From the NCBI RefSeq assembly GCF_023221775.1, contig NZ_JAKUDS010000025.1:1-40271 (forward strand): 40,271 nt of DNA. Reading direction: 5' to 3'. The notes beneath the pieces are model-generated. The model saw nothing but the letters and a program-made list of their open reading frames with translations. It searched no databases and was not told where the DNA came from. The position numbers were made by a program, and so were the translations under genes. The stretch comes from Enterococcus cecorum (GTDB lineage: Bacteria; Bacillota; Bacilli; Lactobacillales; Enterococcaceae). Positions 1 through 7,108 of this stretch are shown here, piece after piece. Positions within the stretch are counted from its first letter, which is position 1; every line of letters starts with the position of its first letter.

Positions 1-131
1 TTTTCTAAATGGAAAGACCTCTATTTTTTCATACAGGAGCTACTTTTGGGTCAGCCCCTTAAGCGCTCTCATTCTTTTAGTGATACATTACTGGTGTACT
101 AAACAAATGAATGGAAGGAAGTTAGATACAA

Positions 132-382
132 ATGAAAAACAAGCAGTTGTCATCGTAGGAGCTGGAAATACCCACACACCAGGAATTATTCAAAGTTTAT
201 TACAAAAGAAAAATGAGTTTCCACTTAGAAAACTAGTGTTGTATGATATTGACAGTAAAAGAATGCATTTAGTTTACGATATAATGAAACAATTTATCTA
301 TCAAGAATATCCTGAATTAGAGGTTATAGTTACAACAGACAAAGAAAAAGCCTATACAGACATTGATTTTGTTTTTGAACAA
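132..382 (+). pseudogene. Remnant of a glycoside hydrolase family 4 (6-phospho-glycosidase) gene
   Basis: The readable frame contains VVIVGAGNTHTPGIIQSL, then VLYDIDSKRMH and a segment ending DIDFVFEQ. This is the N-terminal NAD-binding Rossmann part of GH4 6-phospho-alpha/beta-glucosidases (LicH/CelF/GlvA type), which cleave phosphorylated disaccharides imported by PTS. Only about 83 of the usual ~440 residues remain; homology stops near 382, just before the expected catalytic region, and runs into the terminator of the next gene. The 5' end is also damaged. A good ribosome binding site (GGAAGGAAG, 113-121) points to ATG at 132, but from there the frame closes at once. One more A in the run of five A after that ATG would give MKKQAVVIVG, the usual family start. 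It therefore looks like a pseudogene with a one-base deletion and a 3' deletion. Only an unlikely upstream ATG (110) keeps the present frame open. Confidence 0.75.
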
Positions 383-400
383 TATTTCGTATTCATACCA

Positions 401-441
401 AAAATGCCATCCTCACGTCATTGCGAGAATGGCATTTTATT
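401..441. terminator. Bidirectional hairpin terminator after dtpT
   Basis: A 10-bp perfect inverted repeat, AAAATGCCAT (401-410) and ATGGCATTTT (429-438), is extended by a CTC/GAG pairing inside. T-rich runs lie on both sides. It closes the minus-strand dtpT transcript, whose stop codon is at 443-445, and would also stop plus-strand readthrough from the GH4 remnant. Confidence 0.8.
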
Positions 442-442
442 T

Positions 443-1906
443 TTAATGAATATTTCCCATTAATTTTTGGATAGGTTTGCGATTGAAATACAGGATAATT
501 CCGGCAATCACCGCCACCGCACCGACAATCCCATAATAAGCTGATTCGGTTTGTGGCGTATAGAAACGAGCAATTTGTGCATTGATGACTTGTGAAGATG
601 CATCAGCCAATAACCAAATCGCTAAAGTTTGTGCTTCAAAGGCCTTTGGTGCTAATTTAGTCGTCACAGATAAACCAACTGGAGATAGACACATTTCTCC
701 CGCAATCATAATAAAGAAGCTAGCAATTAACCATAATGGACTGACACGACCTTCTACACCATAAAGCATACCTGGTAACATTAATAGCACAAAAGAAAGG
801 CCGGCTAAGACTAAACCAATTGAGAATTTCACAACGGTTGATGGTTGTTTCTTGCCCATTTTAGACCATAACCACACAAAGAATGGCGTCATTAACACAA
901 CGAATAATGGATTGAGCGTTTGATACCAACTAGCTGGAATGGTAAAGCCAAAGAAGGTTGCTTGGGTTCTTTCACTGGCAAATAAAGCTAAAATCGATGA
1001 GCCTTGTTCTTCTAAGGACCAGAAAATAATCGCCGCAATAAATAGTGGGATATAGGCACGTACCTTTGATTTTTCCTCAGCAGTCACTTCATCAGAAACT
1101 AACATACGTGTGAAATAAATAATTGGAATCGCAATCCCCACCACGCTGACAAAGTTCACAAAGAAGTCAATCGTTAGTACCCCTAGAGCATACGCACCGA
1201 CAAAAATAACTAAGACAGCTACAATTAATAGCGCAATGGTCCGAAATACTTTTTGACGCTCTGTGCCTTCAATTGGATTCGTTGGCTGAGTCGCAATGCC
1301 GTTTAATGTAGATTTGCCTTGGAAGTAGTAAACTAAAAGTCCGATAAACATCCCTACCGCAGCAATCCCAAAGCCTAGATGATAACTGTAACCTTGACCA
1401 ATTGTTCCGACAATAATCGGGGCAAGTAGCGAACCGATATTAATCCCCATATAAAAGATCGAAAAACCTGCATCGCGGCGTAAATCTTCTTTAGAGTATA
1501 AATGTCCAACCATACCTGAAACATTGGCTTTAAGCATTCCGGTACCAATCACGATTAAAATCATCGAAACGAAAAGCCCGATAATTGCTAAAGGCAAGGC
1601 TAAGACAATGTGCCCAAGCATGATAAAGACGCCACCATAAAAGACAGTCTTATGAGAACCAAATAATCGGTCTGATAACCAACCACCTAGAATACTAGAC
1701 ATATACACTAACGCACCGTAAACCGACATAATGGCTACAGCTGTTGATTTTGGTAATCCTAGACCGCCATTCGTCACTTGATCATACATGAAGTAGAGTA
1801 AAATCGCACGCATTCCATAATATGAAAATCGTTCCCACATCTCCGTAAAGAACAAGGTTGCGAGTCCTCTAGGTTGACCTAAAAAAGTTTTTTCTTCGTT
1901 TTGCAT
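443..1906 (-). CDS. dtpT: Di-/tripeptide:proton symporter, POT/PTR family (DtpT)
   Basis: Proton-driven uptake of di- and tripeptides across the cytoplasmic membrane. The N-terminus carries the POT signature FFTEMWERFSYYGMRAIL (about residues 20-37) with the ExxERFxYY motif that couples protons to peptide. About 12-14 hydrophobic segments follow over some 487 residues, the normal length for the family. The start was placed at the ATG at 1906 (MQNEEKTFLG) because AGGAGG at 1913-1918 lies six bases upstream; an in-frame start six codons earlier has no such site. The gene stands alone, with a terminator directly behind it and an AT-rich region in front. Family assignment is certain; the exact peptide preference cannot be read from sequence. 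Confidence 0.93.
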   Translation of the reverse strand: MQNEEKTFLGQPRGLATLFFTEMWERFSYYGMRAILLYFMYDQVTNGGLGLPKSTAVAIMSVYGALVYMSSILGGWLSDRLFGSHKTVFYGGVFIMLGHIVLALPLAIIGLFVSMILIVIGTGMLKANVSGMVGHLYSKEDLRRDAGFSIFYMGINIGSLLAPIIVGTIGQGYSYHLGFGIAAVGMFIGLLVYYFQGKSTLNGIATQPTNPIEGTERQKVFRTIALLIVAVLVIFVGAYALGVLTIDFFVNFVSVVGIAIPIIYFTRMLVSDEVTAEEKSKVRAYIPLFIAAIIFWSLEEQGSSILALFASERTQATFFGFTIPASWYQTLNPLFVVLMTPFFVWLWSKMGKKQPSTVVKFSIGLVLAGLSFVLLMLPGMLYGVEGRVSPLWLIASFFIMIAGEMCLSPVGLSVTTKLAPKAFEAQTLAIWLLADASSQVINAQIARFYTPQTESAYYGIVGAVAVIAGIILYFNRKPIQKLMGNIH

Positions 1907-1924
1907 CGAAGACCTCCTATACAA

Positions 1925-2262
1925 TAATTATGTACTGACTGTTTAGATTCAGCCAAATAAAAAAAGACAATAAATATTTTACTCTTAATTATAGTGTTAT
2001 GTAATAAAAAAGAGAATATCTTAATTTATCACAACTTGCATCTCAAAAAACATTTCATTATTTTTATTGTATAGACATTTTTATATGAAAGAAAATTATT
2101 TTTTATCATAATTTATTCATTTTTAATCGGTATTTTTTTAATAATTAATATCCTATACCAAATATTAGTTATTTATTACACTTGTTTTCTTAATAGTCTG
2201 ACAATTGAAAGCCTTTCGAATATACAAAACATCTGAAATTTTATAAATCATTGTAACTATTC
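1925..2262. other. AT-rich intergenic region upstream of dtpT
   Basis: No gene is visible on either strand. On the minus strand a TATAAT hexamer (plus-strand ATTATA, 1988-1993) could be the dtpT -10 box, leaving a leader of about 75 bases, but no convincing -35 box was seen. Several A/T homopolymer runs fill the rest. Confidence 0.4.
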
Positions 2263-2328
2263 ATCCAACGTAAATTTTTCGTTGCATAATCGTTGGATAA
2301 TTTACCACGAAAATAAGCGGAATCGTTG
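2263..2328 (+). repeat. CGTTG-rich 66-bp repeat, copy 1 (downstream of the AlbA_2 gene)
   Basis: This 66-bp stretch begins ATCCAACG and ends AATCGTTG. It matches 3737-3801 in the same orientation with one substitution and one missing A. Inside it are several CAACG/CGTTG words, including CAACG-N9-CGTTG and two CGTTGGAT words. The two copies flank the AlbA_2-domain gene. Confidence 0.85.
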
Positions 2329-2370
2329 GATAAAAATAGTGGAAATTGACCAAAAATCCTTATACAACGC

Positions 2371-2402
2371 AAAAAAATCGTTGCATGCAAAAATGCAACG
2401 AT
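2371..2402 (-). terminator. Rho-independent terminator of the AlbA_2 gene
   Basis: ATCGTTGCAT (2377-2386) and ATGCAACGAT (2393-2402) form a perfect 10-bp stem with a six-base loop. On the minus strand the stem is followed by a run of seven T (plus-strand A's 2371-2377). The stop codon of the gene is eight bases away. The stem contains the same CGTTGCA word as the flanking repeats. Confidence 0.85.
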
Positions 2403-2409
2403 TAGTATA

Positions 2410-3663
2410 TTAAATTTTTTGGTATTTGGTAGCTCGCCCTTGTCCTAATCTTTGGACATATCGCTTCAAAATCAACTCATTCAGCAAACGATTCACTTTA
2501 TCTTTACCCCAAGATAATTGTTCACTGAGTTCGCGTGCTGAATATAAACGATTGGGTAAAAATACTGTTAATAGTTGACTTTCTTCTCCAGTTAGTGGCT
2601 TTTGTTGATCAAACACCGGCAAAGTGACCGTAATCGATTGTGCAGTAAATTCAAAGGTTGGTGAGATTTGTGCTTGCTGATAGCTACTCTTAATGCGCCG
2701 TACCCCAGTGCCAAACATTTCCAACAGATGCAAACGGAAAAAGACATTCCCAATGATTGGATTACGTAATTGAGATAAATGACCACTAAGATAATCTTGC
2801 GGAGTCACGCCTTCCACTAAAGACCCTGGAGATGTAATTTCGATTCTATCGTTAAACATCGCAATCCGCACATGAATTGGCACATCCCACTGGCGGTGAA
2901 CCAAAGCATTCACTAAAGCTTCTCGAAACGCTTCTTGGGGAATACTTTCTTTTTTGACACGCTTTTGACCTTGAATCACTTCCGATTGATAATAACGTTG
3001 ATACATCTGCATAGCCACTTCATACTGCTTTAAGATTGACTGATGATAAATAGTCTGGCGTTCTTGAATCTCATTGATGTCGGCACCAAATCTTGCAACA
3101 TCTACGCCTGCAAAAGTATTCTCATCGGCAAATATCGCACCTGCATGATTATATTGCCTATTCTTATCACACAAGCCTAGGGTTCTCAATATCTCTGGTC
3201 CAAGATCAAGGTCAAGTTGCTCTTTTAGCTGTTTGGCAAGTAGGTGAAAGGTGAGATTTTGTTGCTCGTTGATTAGTTCTTCATAATAGAGATTATTTCC
3301 AGCTAAAATCAGTCGTTTCAATTCCACTTGGTCGACTTCAATTGTAGCACTATCACTTCTGCGGTAGGCCTTTCCTTTGTATAAATAAGGTTGAAAGTTC
3401 CCTGGCAAAACTTCAAGTGTAATCACCCGGCTCTTTTCATCAACTGATAGCGTAAAATCAGGCTTAGGAGAAAGGTTATCATTGATTTTATTTTCGATAG
3501 CTAGACAAGTCGCCGTTGTATCTGCTATCCCCACATTTTGACCATCATCCGTTACCCCAAAAAGAATCTTTCCACCTTCAAAATTAGCAAAAGCACTCAC
3601 CGTTTTCAAAAATGATTGACTTACTTTTTCTTTATATTCAAGTGTTTTACTCTCCTTAACCAT
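2410..3663 (-). CDS. AlbA_2 (Schlafen-type) ATP-binding / winged-helix regulator-like protein
   Basis: The first ~120 residues form an AlbA_2 domain (typical string FANFEGGKILFGVTDDG). The middle holds the conserved FREALVNALVHR and a following region ending in the LLEMFGTGVRRI motif, an HATPase-like module of this family. The last ~60 residues (SARELSEQLSWGKDKVNRLL) look like a winged helix. Proteins of this architecture are annotated as putative transcriptional regulators or as nucleic-acid-binding proteins next to mobile DNA; the biochemical role is mostly unknown. ATG at 3663 is preferred because GGGG lies six bases upstream; ATG 3669 and GTG 3673-3675 are alternatives. About 417 residues, normal length. 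It stands alone between two 65-bp repeats and has its own terminator, which suggests self-regulation and a movable unit; both are inferences. Confidence 0.85.
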   Translation of the reverse strand: MVKESKTLEYKEKVSQSFLKTVSAFANFEGGKILFGVTDDGQNVGIADTTATCLAIENKINDNLSPKPDFTLSVDEKSRVITLEVLPGNFQPYLYKGKAYRRSDSATIEVDQVELKRLILAGNNLYYEELINEQQNLTFHLLAKQLKEQLDLDLGPEILRTLGLCDKNRQYNHAGAIFADENTFAGVDVARFGADINEIQERQTIYHQSILKQYEVAMQMYQRYYQSEVIQGQKRVKKESIPQEAFREALVNALVHRQWDVPIHVRIAMFNDRIEITSPGSLVEGVTPQDYLSGHLSQLRNPIIGNVFFRLHLLEMFGTGVRRIKSSYQQAQISPTFEFTAQSITVTLPVFDQQKPLTGEESQLLTVFLPNRLYSARELSEQLSWGKDKVNRLLNELILKRYVQRLGQGRATKYQKI

Positions 3664-3736
3664 CTTCATCCCCACTTTCTATCATCGATTATCTTCTTTT
3701 TTATCTTAACATTGATTAAATATAGATACAACGAAA

Positions 3737-3801
3737 ATCCAACGTAAATTTTTCGTTGCATAATCGTTGGATAATTTGCCACGAAAATAGCGGAATCGTT
3801 G
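3737..3801 (+). repeat. CGTTG-rich 65-bp repeat, copy 2 (upstream of the AlbA_2 gene)
   Basis: Second copy of the repeat at 2263-2328, about 75 bases upstream of the AlbA_2 start codon, where the promoter and any operator should be. It has the same CAACG-N9-CGTTG and CGTTGGAT words. The preceding bases (ACAACGAAAATCC, 3728-3740) add one more CAACG. Confidence 0.85.
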
Positions 3802-4018
3802 CAATTAATAGCTAGCCTAATTTCTTTACTTAACCCAAATCCACAAACGCATAAAAAAAATCCATATATCATTTGGCACACATGCTCAAATTAAACCTTC
3901 AAATATTCACATACACTTTTGCAACTTTATTAACTGTTTATTAGAAAAAAATATTTTTACATAATTTTTTGATAATTCTTAAATTCCATCTTCAATCATT
4001 TATATTCAATAGAACAGC
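3802..4018. other. AT-rich intergenic region between the AlbA_2 gene and tyrS fragment
   Basis: No gene seen. The region is very AT-rich and ends at the promoter of the tyrS-like gene. No T-box leader, which Firmicutes tRNA-synthetase genes often carry, could be recognised here. Confidence 0.4.
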
Positions 4019-4050
4019 TTGACAAATCATAGTATTTTACTACATACTAT
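4019..4050 (+). promoter_or_regulatory. Probable promoter of the tyrS-like gene
   Basis: A perfect -35 hexamer TTGACA lies at 4019-4024. Candidate -10 boxes are TACATA (4041-4046, spacer 16) and TACTAT (4045-4050, spacer 20). Its position argues that the TTG at 4019 is promoter, not a start codon. Confidence 0.5.
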
Positions 4051-4093
4051 GAATACAAAATATGAAAATTACATTAGAAGGAAGTGGGATGCA

Positions 4094-4993
4094 TTGGAAC
4101 TTTATGAAGATTTAAAATGGAGAGGACTTATCAATCAAATTTCTAGTGAAAAACTTATAAAGAAACTTAACGAAGAATCATTGACATTCTATATTGGTAC
4201 AGACCCTACTGCAGATAGCCTACATTTAGGCCATTATTCATCGTTTCTAATTACCAAAAGATTAGCCATGCATGGACATAAGCCTATTATGCTTATTGGT
4301 GGGGCAACTGCTTTAGTTGGCGATCCACGAGGTAGTACTGAACGAGATTTAGCTGATAAGAATCGAGTTTTTCAGAGTTTTAACAAATTAAAAGAACAGC
4401 TAAAAAAGCTTTTTCCTTATGAAATTGTAAATAATTATGACTGGACTAAAGATTTAAAAATGGAAGATTTCCTTATAGAGTATGGTAAGTTAATTACAAC
4501 TAGTTACATGACTAATAAAGAATTGGTAAAAAAACAACTTACTTCTGGAATCTCTTTTGCTGAATTTTCTTATATGTTATTACAAGGAATGGATTTCTAT
4601 CATTTGCTAAAAGAAAAAAATGTAACACTACAAGTGGCGGGTTCTGATCAATGGGGAAATATTACAACCGGGATTGAAATTGTTCGAAAAAAGACAGGAA
4701 AAGAAGTATATGGATTAACAATGCCATTAATTACTGACGAAAATGGTAAAAAATTTGGAAAATCCGAGGGAAATGCGATATGGTTGAATCCAGATAAAAC
4801 ATCGCCTCAAGAACTTTACAATTTTCTTTATAATGTTTCAGACTGCATTGTGATAAGTTTATTGAAAAAACTAACATTCTTAAGTAAAGAAGAAATAGAA
4901 TTAATCGAAAAAGAACATAAGCCAAATAGTCACTACGCTCAAAATATCCTAGGCAAACAAATTGTATATGATATTCATAATATAAAAATATAG
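4094..4993 (+). CDS. tyrS: Tyrosyl-tRNA synthetase, C-terminally truncated (no S4 domain)
   Basis: Class I synthetase catalytic domain. It has the HIGH-type motif in DPTADSLHLGHY, the tyrosine-site region GSDQWGNITTGIE, and the KMSKS-type loop KKFGKSEG. It would attach tyrosine to tRNA-Tyr. Start choice: TTG at 4094 follows GAAGGAAG (4077-4084) and gives ELYEDLKWRGLINQ, which aligns with normal TyrS N-termini; ATG 4049 would add 15 atypical residues. The protein ends after about 299 residues, against about 420 for the family, shortly after the stretch HYAQNILGKQIVYDIHN. The linker and S4 tRNA-binding domain are absent, and none of that sequence is visible downstream. It is probably a decayed second copy. 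In some enterococci a second tyrS accompanies the tyrosine decarboxylase operon; no such operon is visible here. Confidence 0.8.
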   Translation: MELYEDLKWRGLINQISSEKLIKKLNEESLTFYIGTDPTADSLHLGHYSSFLITKRLAMHGHKPIMLIGGATALVGDPRGSTERDLADKNRVFQSFNKLKEQLKKLFPYEIVNNYDWTKDLKMEDFLIEYGKLITTSYMTNKELVKKQLTSGISFAEFSYMLLQGMDFYHLLKEKNVTLQVAGSDQWGNITTGIEIVRKKTGKEVYGLTMPLITDENGKKFGKSEGNAIWLNPDKTSPQELYNFLYNVSDCIVISLLKKLTFLSKEEIELIEKEHKPNSHYAQNILGKQIVYDIHNIKI

Positions 4994-5064
4994 TTTTTTC
5001 TAGACATTAAAACTAAATAAAAAACGCTTTTCTAAAGTATTTTAGTAAAATAACCCAAGAAATA

Positions 5065-5125
5065 AATCCGAATATTCAACTTGATTATTAGTCAAATCAC
5101 CGCTGAATATTCGGATTATTTTATT
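5065..5125 (+). terminator. Terminator after the tyrS-like gene
   Basis: AATCCGAATATTCA (5065-5078) and TGAATATTCGGATT (5104-5117) form a perfect 14-bp stem with a 25-base loop, followed by ATTTTATTATT. It lies about 70 bases after the stop codon and between convergent transcripts, so it may serve both. Confidence 0.75.
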
Positions 5126-5178
5126 ATTCATTTAATATAAGAAACTACTATGTCAGCCATTTTATTACTGCCATTAAC

Positions 5179-5386
5179 CAAGTCGCTGCACAACCTTTCC
5201 TGACGGTGTTCACCAGCTAGACATTGTGAAATTCGCCCTCCCGCTTGAGAAAATCTCCTTTCATCCGATTTTCTTAGCAGTAGGTTACACATGAATTTTC
5301 TCGTATTTGAGCAAGTTGATTGATAACCTTTTGCTTGTAGCTGGGCAACCCTTCTCACAACTTTACCCCACAACCTTTCCTTCATC
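5179..5386 (-). repeat. Modular hairpin repeat, copy A, next to the 3' end of cydC
   Basis: This region shares modules with the array at 12979-13451. CAAGTCGCTGCACAACC (5179-5195) begins a linker ending in CCAGCTAG. It is followed by ACATTGTGAAATTCGCCC and an internal inverted repeat (GAAAATC / GATTTTC, ~5248-5273) with the loop CTCCTTTCATCC. The stretch CACAACCTTTCCTTCATC at 5369-5386 resembles the module end at 13436-13453 and overlaps the last codons of cydC. The region also reads as a small open frame (85 codons, minus), but its similarity to the non-coding array argues against a gene. Confidence 0.7.
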
Positions 5387-7108
5387 TATGGCTTTGAGTT
5401 GTTGGAAGCGTGCGTTGTTTTGGGCTAAGTCAGCGGGGGTTCCAGACATTTCTAGGCGGCCATCTTCAATGAAAATGACGCGGTCCATGATTTCGATTCC
5501 TTGTAAATGGTGGGTAATCCAAATCACTGTCTTATCTTGCAGCTGACTAAAGAAAGTATCGATTAAGGCTTGTTCAGTTAATGGATCAAGTCCGACAGTT
5601 GGTTCATCGAGTAAAACAATCGGAGTATCTTGTAATAAAATACGTGCTAAAGCCATTCGATGACGCTCTCCACCTGAAAAACGCAAGCCAGCTTCATCCA
5701 CCATTGTATGTAATCCTTCTGGCAATTGTTCGACTAATTTTTTCAAACCAACTCGTTCTAGCACTTGCCAAACTTCTTCTTCACTCTTATTCGTATTCGC
5801 CATACGGACATTATTTAAAATCGTCGTATGGAATAAATAAGGTGCTTGCTGAATGACGCTGATGTAATGACTCATCGCATCACCAAACTGATAAGTCGGC
5901 ACACCACCAAGCGTTAACAGACCATTTTGCGGTTTCAAATCTCCGCGAATCAAACTAGCCAACGTACTCTTACCTGAGCCACTCTTACCTAAAATCGCAA
6001 TTTTTTCACCTGGTTCAATCGTTAAGTCCAAACGATCTAAAACAAGATGATGATCATAGCTAAAACTTAAATCCTCCACTTGAATACGCGTATCGGTAAC
6101 TTCAATGTTTTTCGGTGCTTCATCAGGCGTTTCATCTAAGGCATTTAAACGATTGATGGAATCTTTATAGACATTGCTTTCTTGCATCGCTTCAGGTAAC
6201 ACCACAAAAGCATCCACCACTGGAAAAGCACTTAATACAAAAGCCGCAATCCAGTTCGCTGCGCCCCCATGATTTCCGACAAAACGCTGCGAAGTCCAAA
6301 CGATTAAGCCGATTACAATAAAACTATAAATCAATTGGAATAAGACATGCACTCGTCTGTTAAAGAGGCGTTTTTGATCTTGCACTTGATAGAGTTCTTG
6401 CTCGACTTGTAAATGCGTATCGACATACTCACTTCCACGTTGACTGAAAATCCAATCCGCAACACCTAACACATTATCGGTTAAATCCGTATATAAATCG
6501 GTTTTCAGCGTTTTTTCTCTTTCTTGGCGCGCCCCGTTGACCACCACGGACCAAACAGGCAAAACAATAACCACGATAAAGAGCAACAAGGCTAAATACA
6601 AGGCAAAAAAGATAGAGAACACACCGACTGCGATGACGATAAAGGCATATAAAATCAAGGCAATAATCAATGGGAAAATCGTCCGCAAATAAAGGTTTTG
6701 AATATATTGAATATCTTCTGCTAATAAGCCCAAAATATCTCCCATCCGATACTTTTGCTTAAAGACCATCGCATCTTTTTCTAAAGTATGGTACAGTTTG
6801 CGGCGAAGTTTAGAGGTCATCTTCAATACCCAGTTATGACTCGTTAAACGTTCGATATAGCGAAATACCGGACGACTCACCCCAAAGGCCCGCGTTAAGA
6901 CAATCGGTACATAAACCAGTAAAATATTTTCCGGTAATGAAGCCGACTTACTAATTAAGTATCCTGAGTTGAACATTAAAGCGCCGGCACTAAAGAATGT
7001 ACAAAATCCTAAGAAAATCGCCAACATCAAAGGTGCTTTATAACGTTGAAGGTACGGTTTGACCCAGGTATCCTTTTCGAAAGCTTTTAGGATAGGAATT
7101 TTAGACAT
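5363..7108 (-). CDS. cydC: Cytochrome bd biogenesis ABC exporter subunit CydC
   Basis: One half of the heterodimeric CydDC exporter, which moves thiol reductants (glutathione/cysteine) across the membrane and is needed to assemble cytochrome bd. Residues ~1-310 form the six-helix membrane domain. The C-terminal ATPase has Walker A GKSGSGKST, signature FSGGE and Walker B IVLLDEPTVGLDP. ATG at 7108 follows GAGGTGA and overlaps the end of cydD by eight bases (ATGTCTAA). About 581 residues, normal length. It is the last gene of cydABDC. The very last codons (DEGKVVG) lie in sequence resembling the adjacent repeat module, so the natural C-terminus may have been replaced; that is inference. Confidence 0.93.
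   Translation of the reverse strand: MSKIPILKAFEKDTWVKPYLQRYKAPLMLAIFLGFCTFFSAGALMFNSGYLISKSASLPENILLVYVPIVLTRAFGVSRPVFRYIERLTSHNWVLKMTSKLRRKLYHTLEKDAMVFKQKYRMGDILGLLAEDIQYIQNLYLRTIFPLIIALILYAFIVIAVGVFSIFFALYLALLLFIVVIVLPVWSVVVNGARQEREKTLKTDLYTDLTDNVLGVADWIFSQRGSEYVDTHLQVEQELYQVQDQKRLFNRRVHVLFQLIYSFIVIGLIVWTSQRFVGNHGGAANWIAAFVLSAFPVVDAFVVLPEAMQESNVYKDSINRLNALDETPDEAPKNIEVTDTRIQVEDLSFSYDHHLVLDRLDLTIEPGEKIAILGKSGSGKSTLASLIRGDLKPQNGLLTLGGVPTYQFGDAMSHYISVIQQAPYLFHTTILNNVRMANTNKSEEEVWQVLERVGLKKLVEQLPEGLHTMVDEAGLRFSGGERHRMALARILLQDTPIVLLDEPTVGLDPLTEQALIDTFFSQLQDKTVIWITHHLQGIEIMDRVIFIEDGRLEMSGTPADLAQNNARFQQLKAIDEGKVVG

Noticed and set aside
1-60. Possible end of an insertion sequence at the left edge
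   Set aside because: The fragment GGGTCAGCCCC looked like part of a terminator or IS end, but too little sequence is present to support it.
4019-4093. Upstream extension of the tyrS frame starting at TTG 4019
   Set aside because: That TTG is part of a TTGACA promoter box, and the added residues do not resemble any TyrS N-terminus; the ribosome binding site fits TTG 4094.
5128-5385. 85-codon open frame on the minus strand after cydC
   Set aside because: It lies in the same repeat family, overlaps the cydC stop and shows no protein-like pattern.
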